DNA from: Actinoplanes auranticolor
GTDB taxonomy: Bacteria > Actinomycetota > Actinomycetes > Mycobacteriales > Micromonosporaceae
Direction: 5' to 3'
DNA: 64,000 nucleotides
Assembly (NCBI RefSeq): GCF_018332655.1
Contig: NZ_BOQL01000055.1
Coordinates: forward strand, 28,848 to 92,847
The notes under the pieces: generated by a model
Database searches by the model: none
What the model saw: the letters and a program-made list of their open reading frames with translations, nothing else
Told to the model about the DNA's origin: nothing
Shown here: positions 17,447 through 25,703 of the stretch, in pieces
Layout: every line of letters begins with the position of its first letter
Position numbering within the stretch: position 1 is the stretch's first letter
Translations under genes and position numbers: made by a program

Positions 17447-17928
17447 TCGGAGAGCTTATGGTCGCTGCCGCCGATCTGGGCGACGGTGTGGACAAGGATC
17501 GGTCCCAGCACCGCCAGGCCGTCGCGCGCACCACCGGTGGAGCCGGGCAGGTTGACCACCAGCGTGCGCCCCGCCACTCCGGCGAGCCCGCGGGACAACG
17601 CCGCCGCCGGCACCTTGTCCCTGCTGTACGCGCGGATCGCCTCAGCGATGCCCGGCACCTCGAAGTCGAGCAGCGGACGGGTCGCCTCGGGGGTCCGGTC
17701 GGTCGGAGTGACGCCGGTCCCACCGCTGGTGAGCACCACCTCGATCCCGTCCGCGACGGCGGCCCGGAGCGCCTCGGCGACCGGTGCACCGTCGGGCACC
17801 ACGACCGGCTCCGGGTCCACCGCACAGCCGAGGTCACGCAGCCCCGCGACGAGAAGTGGACCGCTGGTGTCGGCGTAGACGCCGGCCGCGGCGCGGTTCG
17901 AGGCGACGATGACGCGGGCGCGGATCAC
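17443..17928 (-). CDS. mog: MogA/MoaB family molybdenum cofactor protein (molybdopterin adenylyltransferase)
   Basis: 161 residues from GTG 17928, overlapping the moaC stop by four bases (GTGA), which fixes the start. The family adenylylates molybdopterin before molybdenum insertion. Motifs visible are ARVIVASNRAAAGVYADTSG at the N-terminus, VVLTSGGTGVTPTDRTPEA (consensus GGTGxxxRDxTpEA, with Thr for Arg) and LVVNLPGSTGGARDGL. A perfect DnaA-type box (TGTGGACAA) occurs inside the coding sequence at 17487-17495, possibly by chance. Confidence 0.9.
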   Translation of the reverse strand: MIRARVIVASNRAAAGVYADTSGPLLVAGLRDLGCAVDPEPVVVPDGAPVAEALRAAVADGIEVVLTSGGTGVTPTDRTPEATRPLLDFEVPGIAEAIRAYSRDKVPAAALSRGLAGVAGRTLVVNLPGSTGGARDGLAVLGPILVHTVAQIGGSDHKLSE

Positions 17929-18416
17929 GGGCGGTCCTGCGGGCGCAGCCACAGGCCGGTCTTGCCGCCCTCTTTGCGCAGCACCCGGACGGACTCGATG
18001 CTGGCGGCCGGGTCGACGGCCTTGACCATGTCGATCAGCGCCAGCCCCGCGGTGGCGACGGCGGTCAGCGCCTCCATCTCGACGCCGGTGCGCTCGGCTG
18101 TCCGGGTCGTCGCGGTGATGTCGACGCCCGTGTCGGTGATGCTGAGGTCGACCGTGACCCCGTGCAGCCCGATCGGGTGACACAGCGGCACCAGGTCCGG
18201 GGTGCGCTTGGCCCCCATGATCCCGGCGATCCGGGCGACCGCGAGGGCATCACCCTTGGGCAGGCCGTCCCCGCGCAGGAGGGCGACCACTTCGGGGGTC
18301 GTGCTGAGCCGGCCGGCCGCGACGGCGCGGCGCTCGGTCACGTCCTTGGCCGACACGTCCACCATGCGGGCGGCCCCGTCGGCGTCGACATGCGTCATTT
18401 TCGCTGCGTTCGTCAC
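17925..18416 (-). CDS. moaC: Cyclic pyranopterin monophosphate synthase MoaC
   Basis: 163 residues. MoaC rearranges 3',8-cyclo-GTP to cyclic pyranopterin monophosphate, the step after MoaA. Conserved segments are MVDVSAKDVTERRAVAAG, GIMGAKRTPDLVPLCHPI, RTGVEMEALTAVATAGL and DMVKAVD (catalytic Asp/Lys pair). It is the first gene of the leftward Moco operon; moaA itself lies at 4139. GTG 18416 gives the longest sensible N-terminus (VTNAAKMTHVD), and ATG 18398 is an alternative. Neither has a clear ribosome site. An AT-rich intergenic island lies upstream. Confidence 0.95.
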   Translation of the reverse strand: MTNAAKMTHVDADGAARMVDVSAKDVTERRAVAAGRLSTTPEVVALLRGDGLPKGDALAVARIAGIMGAKRTPDLVPLCHPIGLHGVTVDLSITDTGVDITATTRTAERTGVEMEALTAVATAGLALIDMVKAVDPAASIESVRVLRKEGGKTGLWLRPQDRP

Positions 18417-18876
18417 CCGGACAGCGTATCGAGCGGGCCGCCGCCGCCCTTATTAAGCCGCGGATCCTCTCGCTTCGTCAGCGATCACCAACTTTCCGTA
18501 GCCATTTCGATTCGCAATCCGTTCCGCGCGGCGAATTGAGTCACTGCTCGCTTTTCCCGGGAGCGAAGCTCCGCCGACAGAAGTACATTCACTTCGGCCT
18601 CCCACCACCGACAGCAGGGCATTTGCCGATGTTTGGTCGGTATGGGACCCGGGCAACGGCCATACCGATTGCATGCAGAGCGTTATTCCTCGGCTACACA
18701 TTCGGTACATTCATCGCGATACTCGCAATTCGTGAAACGAGCGACAAATCCTTCTTCACAGATCTACGCATCGTTCCTAACCTCTTGTCAGGAACGCGAG
18801 CTCAGATCTACGGAATTCGTCGCGCCGGCGCCACACAATGGCCGCCGCGCATTCACGAGAGCGAGGTGTGCGATGC
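18417..18876. other. AT-rich intergenic island between moaC and the GGDEF-EAL gene
   Basis: 460 bases without a convincing gene. Base composition falls sharply: 18661-18720 has 29 G/C in 60, against roughly 70% or more in neighbours. Short open frames exist on both strands but lack family motifs, codon bias and ribosome sites. It contains an inverted repeat (18637-18668) and a small GGAGC-GAA-GCTCC hairpin at 18560-18572. It must hold the promoters of both flanking divergent genes. Confidence 0.6.
18637..18668. promoter_or_regulatory. 9-bp inverted repeat in AT-rich island
   Basis: TCGGTATGG at 18637-18645 and CCATACCGA at 18660-18668 are perfectly inverted with a 14-base spacer. It could be an operator for a dimeric regulator or an RNA hairpin. 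The regulator is unknown. Confidence 0.4.
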
Positions 18877-21495
18877 GTGAGCACGAGTGGACCTGAAGCC
18901 GGTACCGTCACCCAGGTAGACCCAGCCATTGACAGGCCGTACGGGCGACAGGTCACCATGGGGTATGGGAAGTCCGCAGTGAACGACGCGAAGACCGACA
19001 GGCAGCTCCGGCTGTATGTCGGTCTCGTCGCGTTCGGGGGTCTGTGCTGCCTGGTCTGGGCCGCCGGCGCCCTCACCGCTGTCGCGCCCGGACAACTGCT
19101 CTACGTCACCGCGCTGACCGTCATCATCGCGTCGGCGACCTCGCGGCTCATCGAGATGCGGGTCCGGTCGGACCATCACGCTTTCACCTCGACCTCGGGT
19201 TCCATCCTCGTCGCGGTGGCCACGGTGCCCCTGCCCTTGGCGCTGATCTGTACGGCGCTGGGCATCCTGATCGCCAAGGCCTTCCTGCGCGACTCCCTCA
19301 AGATCAGTTTCAGTGTCGCGAAGAACGTGCTCGCCGCCGGTGCCGCGGGCGCCGCCGCGTACCTGGCCGGCATCCGGCCACCGACGACCCTGACCTTCGC
19401 GGTGGAATTCGGGCCTCGGCTCGTCGCCGCTCTCGTTCTGGCCTCGCTCGCTTACGCCGTCGTGGACGAGTTGCTCTCCCACACCGTGGTGGCGTTGGCG
19501 ACCCGCACGGCCTGGCTGCAGTCGTTCAAGCGCAACTGGGACGTCGTCGCGGTCGTCCGGCTGATCAACGTCGCCGTCGCCCTGCTGGTCCTGTACGTGG
19601 TCAAGAGCGAGCCCCTGTTCATCGCGGCGATGGTGCCGGCGATGCTCGCCCTGCAGTTCGCGACGAAGAACCAGATCCGGCAACGCGTCGACCAGGAGGC
19701 CTGGCAACGCCTCGCGGCCAGCACCGACCAGCTCAACGTCACGGATCTCACCGGAGTCCTGCACGCCGCCGTGACCCGCGTTCCCGAGCTGTTCTCGGCC
19801 GACGGTGCCGAGATCGAGCTGCGCGACGTCAGTCCACCGCGGTTGGTGCGAGGCTCGGCGAACCGGATCTCCTACGAGGGACCGGCCACCGAAGCGCCCG
19901 CTCGGACCGGGGAGGTCATCGAGGAAGACCTGCGGGGCCCGGAGAACGAGAGGATCGGCGTACTGCGGCTGCTCTTCCGCAAGTCGGTCAAGCTGAGCGA
20001 CTCCGAGAAGTACAAACTCCAGACGTTCGCCTCCTCGCTCTACACCGCGGTGCAGAACGCCCGGGCCTACACGGAACTCAAGCGGATCAACGCCGAGAAC
20101 GCCCACGCCGCCGCACACGACCCGCTGACCGGCCTGGCCAACCGGCGCGAGCTGCTGGAACAGGCGCGTGCGCGGTTCGCGGCGCGCAACACCGACGGGA
20201 TCTTCGCGCTGCTACTGATCGACCTCAACCACTTCAAGGAAGTCAACGACACGCTCGGGCACACGGCCGGCGACGACGTGCTGCGCGAGGTCGCCAAGCG
20301 CCTCGAGGAGGCCGCCGCGCCCGGTGACCTGGTGGCCCGGCTCGGCGGCGACGAGTTCGCGTTGCTGCTCACCGGCCTGCCCACCCCCGCGGTGGCGGCG
20401 CACCGGGCCACCGCGCTGCTGGACAGCCTGGAACGCCCGATCGAGGTCGAGGGCATGCAGCTCACCGTCGAGGCGGCCGGCGGCATCGCCCTCGCACCCG
20501 GCAGCGGCGGCGTGCAGGAGCTGATGCGCCGCGCCGACGTGGCGATGTACCAGGCGAAACGCGGCGGGCAGCGGACGGCGACCTACGCCCACGCCCGCGA
20601 CACCGCCGACGTGGGCCGGCTCATGCTGGGCGGGGAGCTGTCCCGCGCGGTGGCCGAGCACGAGTTCACCGTCGACTTCCAGCCGATCGTCGACCTGGGC
20701 AGCGGCGAGGTGACCTCGGCCGAGGCGCTGGCCCGCTGGCACCACCCGCAGCACGGCCACCTCACCCCGGGGCAGTTCCTGCAGACCGTCGAACGCTCCG
20801 GGCAGCTGCCGGGATTCGTCGACGCGGTGCTGGAGCAGGCGCTCACCGCGTACCGGATGTGGCTCGAGGCCGGGTTCGACCTGCCGGTGGCGGTCAACGT
20901 GTCGCCGCGGAGCCTGCTCGACGAGACGTTCCCGGCGGCCGTGCTCACCCAGCTGGCCCGGCACGCCGTGCCGGCCGACCGGCTGGTGCTGGAGCTGGCC
21001 GAGACCCTCACCCTGAGCCAGCTCGAGGTCGTCGACCGCGCACTGAACGAGCTGCGTGACGCGGGCGTACGGCTGGCGCTGGACGACTTCGGCACCGGCG
21101 TCTCCTCGCTCTCGGTGCTGTCCCGGCTCCCGGTGCACCAGCTCAAGATCGATCGAGGGTTCGTCCGGGCGGTCGAGACCTCCGCCGAGGCCGCCGCCGT
21201 GGTCCGCTCGACCGTCGACCTGGCGCGCAGCCTGCACCTGACCGTGGTGGCCGAGGGCGTGGAGAGCGAGCCGCAGCGCCTTGCCCTCTGGGAGCTCGGC
21301 TGTGTCGCGGGTCAGGGCCACCTGTTCGCGCGTCCGATGCGGTCCGGGCGGCTGCTGGCCACGCTGCAGCGTGGTTCCGCCGGACGCCCGGGTGTGCTGG
21401 CCGGGGCGTTGCATCCGGCGGGGTCCGTCGTGCGCATGCCGCGCCGCCGGACGCCGGGGCAGGGGAGATCTTCTCTGCCACACTTGCCCGCGTGA
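18877..21495 (+). CDS. Membrane-bound diguanylate cyclase/phosphodiesterase (GGDEF-EAL)
   Basis: About 870 residues. The N-terminus has about eight hydrophobic segments (~40-270), a sensor-like membrane domain, then a GAF-like part (~300-420). The GGDEF domain reads HDPLTGLANRRE ... RLGGDEFAL, catalytically intact. The inhibitory RxxD site is APGD, so the arginine is lost. The EAL domain is also intact: SAEALARWHHP, AVNVSPRSL, ELAETLTL, LDDFGTG, LKIDRGFV, VVAEGVES and QGHLFARPM. Both synthesis and hydrolysis of c-di-GMP are possible. GTG 18877 is chosen from a GAGG ten bases upstream; ATG 18958 is an alternative. The stop overlaps the next start by four bases. Confidence 0.9.
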   Translation: MSTSGPEAGTVTQVDPAIDRPYGRQVTMGYGKSAVNDAKTDRQLRLYVGLVAFGGLCCLVWAAGALTAVAPGQLLYVTALTVIIASATSRLIEMRVRSDHHAFTSTSGSILVAVATVPLPLALICTALGILIAKAFLRDSLKISFSVAKNVLAAGAAGAAAYLAGIRPPTTLTFAVEFGPRLVAALVLASLAYAVVDELLSHTVVALATRTAWLQSFKRNWDVVAVVRLINVAVALLVLYVVKSEPLFIAAMVPAMLALQFATKNQIRQRVDQEAWQRLAASTDQLNVTDLTGVLHAAVTRVPELFSADGAEIELRDVSPPRLVRGSANRISYEGPATEAPARTGEVIEEDLRGPENERIGVLRLLFRKSVKLSDSEKYKLQTFASSLYTAVQNARAYTELKRINAENAHAAAHDPLTGLANRRELLEQARARFAARNTDGIFALLLIDLNHFKEVNDTLGHTAGDDVLREVAKRLEEAAAPGDLVARLGGDEFALLLTGLPTPAVAAHRATALLDSLERPIEVEGMQLTVEAAGGIALAPGSGGVQELMRRADVAMYQAKRGGQRTATYAHARDTADVGRLMLGGELSRAVAEHEFTVDFQPIVDLGSGEVTSAEALARWHHPQHGHLTPGQFLQTVERSGQLPGFVDAVLEQALTAYRMWLEAGFDLPVAVNVSPRSLLDETFPAAVLTQLARHAVPADRLVLELAETLTLSQLEVVDRALNELRDAGVRLALDDFGTGVSSLSVLSRLPVHQLKIDRGFVRAVETSAEAAAVVRSTVDLARSLHLTVVAEGVESEPQRLALWELGCVAGQGHLFARPMRSGRLLATLQRGSAGRPGVLAGALHPAGSVVRMPRRRTPGQGRSSLPHLPA

Positions 21496-22736
21496 CTCTG
21501 CTCGCGCGCCTCGACCGGGCCCGGGGTGGCCTCGCCGCCGACGCCGCGCTGTACGGCCTCGCCGCCGCGTTCGCCCTCGTGACCGCGCTGACCTCGACGT
21601 TGCTGCCGCACCGGGCCTGGGGCGCCGTCGCCGCCTGGGCCTACCTCGGTGCGTTCCTGGTGGTCGCGGGGCAGCTGGTGCTGCGGCGGGCACGGTGGCG
21701 GATGGCGCTGACCTGGGTTGCCTGGGCCGGCGCGGCGATCCTGCCGCTGGTGATCCAGGCGGTGCAGCGGGCCGGCGGGCGTACCGACCGGGCGCAGGAG
21801 GAAGTGCTGGTCGCCGAGCACATGGGTGAGCGGCTGGGCGACACCGGGACGCCGTACCTGGGGCATGACGCGATTGCGGCGCTGCCGCCGGGTGAGCAGT
21901 TGCTGGGGTATGCGCCGTACCAGCCGGGCATGGCGGTCTTCGGCCTGCCGCGGGCGGCCTTCGGCGACGTCTGGTGGACCGACGCCCGGATCTGGTTCGC
22001 GGTGGCGACCGCGGCTGCGCTGGTGGCGGCGATCCGGCTGCTGCCGGGCGGCGGCAGCCTGGTGCGGGCGGTGCAGTTCGCGACCGTACTCCCGATCTGT
22101 GCCCTGACCCTGGCCACCGGTGGCGACGACCTGCCGGTCCTGGCTCTCGCCCTGCTGGCCCTGACCCTGTGCGCCCGCGGCCGCTACGGCGCCGCCGGCC
22201 TCGCGGTCGGCGCGGCCGCGAGCCTCAAGCTCTTCGCTCTGCCGATCGTGGTCGTCCTGGCCGTCCTCGCGGTCGCCACCGGCAACGGCCGCCGCTTGCT
22301 GCCGGGCGCGCTCGGCCTGCCGGTCCTGACGCTGCTGCCCGCATTCCTGGTCGACGGCGACGCGTTCGTCGAGAACGTGATCCGCTTCCCGCTCGGGCAC
22401 GGCCTGGTGACCAGCCCGGCCCAATCGCCGTTCCCCGGCTATCTGATCACCCAGACGGTGCCGGGCGGTCGTTATGTCGCGATCGGGCTGCTGGTCGCGG
22501 TGGCCGCGGCGATCGCCGTCGTGCTCTTCCGGCGGCCGCCGCGCATGGCTGCGGCCGCCGCGCGTTTCTGCGGGTACGGCCTGCTGGCCGCGATCCTGCT
22601 GATGCCCACGACCCGCTTCGGATACCTGCTCTACCCGCTGGCCCTGCTGGTCTGGGCACCCGCCCTGGGCGCGGCACTCAGCAGACCCACAGGAAGTAAG
22701 GCACCACACGGAGACACGGCCTTGTACCGTTTGTGA
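21492..22736 (+). CDS. GT-C/GT87-like integral membrane protein
   Basis: 414 residues from GTG 21492, overlapping the preceding GGDEF-EAL stop. It has about ten hydrophobic segments with a large first outer loop (about residues 90-165) containing GTPYLGHDAIAALP and LLGYAPYQPGMAVFGLP. Later landmarks are LATGGDDLPVLALALLAL, AVGAAASLKLFALPIVVV and LMPTTRFGYLLYPLALLVW. The SLKLFALP segment and layout match DUF2029/GT87 glycosyltransferases, though the usual acidic loop motif is less clear. Translational coupling with the c-di-GMP enzyme may mean co-regulation, for example of an exopolysaccharide step; that is inference. Confidence 0.65.
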   Translation: MTLLARLDRARGGLAADAALYGLAAAFALVTALTSTLLPHRAWGAVAAWAYLGAFLVVAGQLVLRRARWRMALTWVAWAGAAILPLVIQAVQRAGGRTDRAQEEVLVAEHMGERLGDTGTPYLGHDAIAALPPGEQLLGYAPYQPGMAVFGLPRAAFGDVWWTDARIWFAVATAAALVAAIRLLPGGGSLVRAVQFATVLPICALTLATGGDDLPVLALALLALTLCARGRYGAAGLAVGAAASLKLFALPIVVVLAVLAVATGNGRRLLPGALGLPVLTLLPAFLVDGDAFVENVIRFPLGHGLVTSPAQSPFPGYLITQTVPGGRYVAIGLLVAVAAAIAVVLFRRPPRMAAAAARFCGYGLLAAILLMPTTRFGYLLYPLALLVWAPALGAALSRPTGSKAPHGDTALYRL

Positions 22737-22737
22737 C

Positions 22738-23163
22738 ATGCAGATGACCTGTCCGAAGTGTCATGGCGAGATGCGGGTTTACGAGCGCAGCGGCGTCACG
22801 GTCGACCAGTGCACCGAGTGCCGCGGAATCTTCCTCGACCGCGGTGAGCTGGAGAAGCTCTTCGAGGCCGAGGCCAACTGGAGCGGATCGGGAGCGCCCG
22901 CCGCTCCGCGTCCCGCGCAGGCCCCGCCCGTGGCTCCGCAGCCGGGTGGCTACGCCCCGCCGCCGCCGCACGGTGGTGGCTACGCGTCCCCGCCACCGCC
23001 GCCCGGGTACGGCCAGCCGGCGTACCCCGCCGCGGCCCCCTACGGCGCGCAGCAGCCGCAGTACGCCGCCGGTCACCACGGCCACTACCGCCAGCAGGGC
23101 CACCACGGTCACTACCGCGGCCGCAAGAAGCACAAGGGCTTCCTGAACGAGTTCTTCGGCTGA
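22738..23163 (+). CDS. TFIIB-type zinc-ribbon protein with Pro/Gly/His-rich tail
   Basis: 141 residues. The first 45 form a zinc ribbon with CPKCHGEM and QCTECRGIFLDRGELEKLF, a signature of the zf-TFIIB domain family found in many bacteria. The rest is disordered: a Pro/Gly/Tyr repeat region, then HHGHYRQQGHHGHYRGRKK and an end KGFLNEFFG that is conserved in the family. Function is unknown. It starts one base after the preceding stop, so it is probably co-transcribed. A strong hairpin follows. Confidence 0.85.
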   Translation: MQMTCPKCHGEMRVYERSGVTVDQCTECRGIFLDRGELEKLFEAEANWSGSGAPAAPRPAQAPPVAPQPGGYAPPPPHGGGYASPPPPPGYGQPAYPAAAPYGAQQPQYAAGHHGHYRQQGHHGHYRGRKKHKGFLNEFFG

Positions 23164-23177
23164 GCTCACTCGCGGGA

Positions 23178-23224
23178 CGTCGCTGTCCCACCCGTGCCCT
23201 CTGGATGCGGGCGGGACAGCGGCG
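23178..23224 (+). terminator. Long-stem hairpin after the zinc-ribbon gene
   Basis: Arms 23178-23194 and 23208-23224 pair over 17 bases with two mismatches, with a 13-base loop. It closes the GGDEF-EAL / GT-C / zinc-ribbon unit. No T-tract follows. Confidence 0.6.
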
Positions 23225-23241
23225 TGCCAAGGTGCTGAGTC

Positions 23242-23928
23242 ATGGGACTTCCCGCGCCGGACACCCTCGCCGCGGCCTTGACCGCCGCCTATGCGGGTGT
23301 GACCACCGTCGTCCGCGACCTCGACGACTTCGACCTGCTGCTGCCGTCGGGCTGCCGCGGCTGGACGGTCTGCGACCTGCTGCTGCACCTGAGCCTCGAT
23401 CCGCAGCGGGCCCTGGTCGCCTTCGCCACCCCCGCCGACGGACCGGCCGACACCGACTACGTCACCTACTTCCGGTCGTTCCCGGGGGCGGGCGAGAGCA
23501 GCGCCATCGCGCACGCTCAGTGGGTCCGCCGGACGGCATCGGCTTTCACCCGGCCGAGCGGCGTCGTCGAGCGCTGGACGGAGACGGTCGCCGCCGCCGG
23601 GTACGCAGCCGGCCGGGCCGACCCGGCGAGCCTGATCCGTACGCAGAACCTCGTGCTGCCGGTCCCGGATTTCATCGCCACCCTGGTCACCGAGGCGGTC
23701 ATCCACCATCTCGACCTGATCGTGTCGTTGCCCGACGCGCCGGACCCGGCGCCCGAGGCCGTGGCGATCGCGATGTCCACGGTGGACGGCCTTGCCGGGG
23801 GCGACGGTCTGCCGCCGCACTGGTCCGAGCGTGAAGCCCTGCTCAAGTGCTCGGGCCGCGAAGAGCTGACGGCCGGCGACCGCGAAGCACTGGGGGAACG
23901 CGCGGAGCTCTTCCCGCTGCTGAGCTGA
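23242..23928 (+). CDS. Maleylpyruvate isomerase-like (DinB-fold, mycothiol-dependent type) protein
   Basis: 228 residues from ATG 23242. The N-terminal four-helix DinB/MDMPI fold is recognised by GCRGWTVCDLLLHLSLDP (first metal histidine) and by TEAVIHHLDLIV (HHxxD, remaining metal ligands). The C-terminus GREELTAGDREALGE resembles the small sterol-carrier-like end of the family. In actinobacteria these proteins are mycothiol-dependent transferases or isomerases. The particular substrate is unknown. It converges on the next gene with a five-base gap. Confidence 0.75.
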   Translation: MGLPAPDTLAAALTAAYAGVTTVVRDLDDFDLLLPSGCRGWTVCDLLLHLSLDPQRALVAFATPADGPADTDYVTYFRSFPGAGESSAIAHAQWVRRTASAFTRPSGVVERWTETVAAAGYAAGRADPASLIRTQNLVLPVPDFIATLVTEAVIHHLDLIVSLPDAPDPAPEAVAIAMSTVDGLAGGDGLPPHWSEREALLKCSGREELTAGDREALGERAELFPLLS

Positions 23929-23932
23929 CGAC

Positions 23933-25165
23933 CTACCAGGTGCCGTCGTCGCGGACGCGTTCCGCCGGGCCGTCCCCGGTCAGCAGGCTGAGCAGGCCCT
24001 CGTCCAGGGTCTCGCCCAGGAACCACTCGCCGCCCTGATCCAGGGCGAACAACCGGCCGCGCTCGTCGATCGCCACGATCGCGTCGCCCTTGGCCTCCAC
24101 GCCGAGCGGGAACAGCGGCGCCCCGATCACCTCGGCGAACTCCCCCAGCACGTCGGCCGAGTGGGCCGCCGCCACCGGCTCGAGGTTGAGCCAGCGGACC
24201 CAGCGGCGTACCCCCGGGCCGCGCAGGCCGCAGAAGATGCCCGGGAAATCCATGATCGCCGCCCGGGCGGCCGGGAACGGCACGTGCCGGAACCGCAGGC
24301 CGGGCACGTTGACCACGTCGTCGATCATCCCGTCGGCCAGGACTTCGGCCACCACCGGCTGCATCGGGCGCCAGCCGGCGTCGGCGAGAGCCCCGGCGAC
24401 CTGGTCCGGGAAGCGACCGGGCTGGGCGATGTTCTCCGAGTACGGCCGGAAGGGCTCCACGAACGCCAGATGCGACCAGGGCAGCAGCGCGAAGTCGACG
24501 AGGGTCAGGATGCACGACTCGCACGGCCGCGCCACGGTCGCGCCCAGCGGGTCACCCCGGTCCCGGACGTAGTAGGCCTCGAAGTCGGCGGTGCGCAGCC
24601 ACGCGCGGGCCTCATCCAGCGTCAACGGCTCACCGCGCTGCCGGTCGGCCTCGTGCAGGGCGTCGGAGAGCACGATCAGCTCGGCGTGCCGCTCGGTGCC
24701 GCGGACCGTCCGTCCCGGCTCCAGACTCGTCAGGTAGGCCCGTACCAGCGGGTGGTGGTTGATCTCCTGGTCGCCCTTGGCACCGCGGGCGATGAAGAGC
24801 CGGCCGTCGACGGTCAGGTGCGCGGCCGTGGTGGGCGTCGGCCGGCGGCGGGCGTTGCGGCGCAGCTCCACCTCGGGATCAACCGTGCGGCGCTGGGCGA
24901 CCACGTCCGGCTGGTGGGTGCGGTAGAGCTCGGCGATCACCTCGGCGGGCACGCCCGGGTACGTGGACAGGGCGCCGGTCCGGCGGTCGATGACAGTGCG
25001 GGCGCCGTCACCGGGGATGGGCAGCACGGTCGGCGGCTGTTTGGTCCAGACCACAAAACCGAGGTCGAACTCGGAGACCATGGGCAGGCATTCGTACCCC
25101 CGGCGCTCGGTCTCGCTGCGCGCCCAGCCGGCGGCGATCTCCTCGGCGTCCTCCCGCGTGATCAT
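23933..25165 (-). CDS. Fused Imm35/YrhB-like, YwqJ-type deaminase and SUKH-like protein
   Basis: 410 residues from ATG 25165, with AGGGG upstream. Three parts can be read. Residues ~1-85 (GFVVWTKQPP, TVIDRRTGALSTYPGVP) resemble the YrhB/Imm35 fold. Residues ~110-240 are a YwqJ-type nucleotide/nucleic-acid deaminase fold with zinc motifs H160-A-E162 and P214-C215-x-x-C218 intact. Residues ~250-400 (ALADAGWRP, FPLGVEAKGDAIVAIDERGRLFALD, GETLDEGLLSLL) look like a SUKH-3 immunity domain. Such fusions occur next to polymorphic toxins in streptomycetes. It is divergent from the toxin operon with 115 bases between starts. It may protect against, or be part of, the toxin system. The open frame continues upstream to 25381 but without support. 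Confidence 0.7.
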   Translation of the reverse strand: MITREDAEEIAAGWARSETERRGYECLPMVSEFDLGFVVWTKQPPTVLPIPGDGARTVIDRRTGALSTYPGVPAEVIAELYRTHQPDVVAQRRTVDPEVELRRNARRRPTPTTAAHLTVDGRLFIARGAKGDQEINHHPLVRAYLTSLEPGRTVRGTERHAELIVLSDALHEADRQRGEPLTLDEARAWLRTADFEAYYVRDRGDPLGATVARPCESCILTLVDFALLPWSHLAFVEPFRPYSENIAQPGRFPDQVAGALADAGWRPMQPVVAEVLADGMIDDVVNVPGLRFRHVPFPAARAAIMDFPGIFCGLRGPGVRRWVRWLNLEPVAAAHSADVLGEFAEVIGAPLFPLGVEAKGDAIVAIDERGRLFALDQGGEWFLGETLDEGLLSLLTGDGPAERVRDDGTW

Positions 25166-25280
25166 CTGAACCCCTGTCGCCCCGCATCCGTGTGCGGAGG
25201 TGAAACTACCGGACCACGACGCGTCGCGCCGCCCGGTAGGGTCACCTCGATCGATGGTCGGGTGCCGGGGGAGGACGACC

Positions 25281-25703
25281 GTGGCGGACATGGCGGATCG
25301 CGATGCCAACCACGCGCTGCGAGCGCGCTTCGACGACGTGTACGGGCAGTACCAGCGGCTGCGGTCCGGAATGGACGACATCCAGCAGCGGCTGACCGAC
25401 CTGCAGGTCAGCGCGGAGTCGGAGGACGGCCTGATCCGCGCGACGGTGGGTCCCCGCGGCCAGCTGATCGACCTGCGCCTCGACCGCCGGATCTACCGCG
25501 ACATGGACGCCGCCGAGCTGGGCCGCAAGATCGTCGACACCACGGCCAAGGCGGCCGCGCAGGTGGCCGAGCAGGTCCAGCAGATCATGGCCGGCTACCT
25601 GCCGGCCGACTCGGGCCCGATGCAGTTCATCCGGGACAACAACTTCGGCTCACTGCTGCGCCGGCAGGACGCGATCATGCGCGAGGCGGACGGCGATGAC
25701 TGA
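25281..25703 (+). CDS. YbaB/EbfC family nucleoid-associated-like protein
   Basis: 140 residues from GTG 25281, which has GGGGGAGGA six bases upstream. The helical N-terminus (DDVYGQYQRLRSGMDDIQQRL), central strands SEDGLIRATVGPRGQLIDLRLD and helix AAELGRKIVDTTAKAAAQVAEQ match YbaB/EbfC folds. In actinobacteria, extra copies of this family sit at the head of type VII secretion substrate operons rather than next to recR. The C-terminus is extended (MQFIRDNNFGSLLRRQD). It overlaps the next gene by eight bases. Confidence 0.8.
   Translation: MADMADRDANHALRARFDDVYGQYQRLRSGMDDIQQRLTDLQVSAESEDGLIRATVGPRGQLIDLRLDRRIYRDMDAAELGRKIVDTTAKAAAQVAEQVQQIMAGYLPADSGPMQFIRDNNFGSLLRRQDAIMREADGDD

Noticed and set aside
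17487..17495. DnaA box TGTGGACAA inside mog
   Set aside because: It lies within conserved coding sequence and stands alone; likely chance.
18536..18880. Possible small gene (114 codons) in the AT-rich island, and an 85-codon frame opposite it
   Set aside because: No ribosome site, no recognisable motif and codon use unlike neighbours; treated as intergenic.
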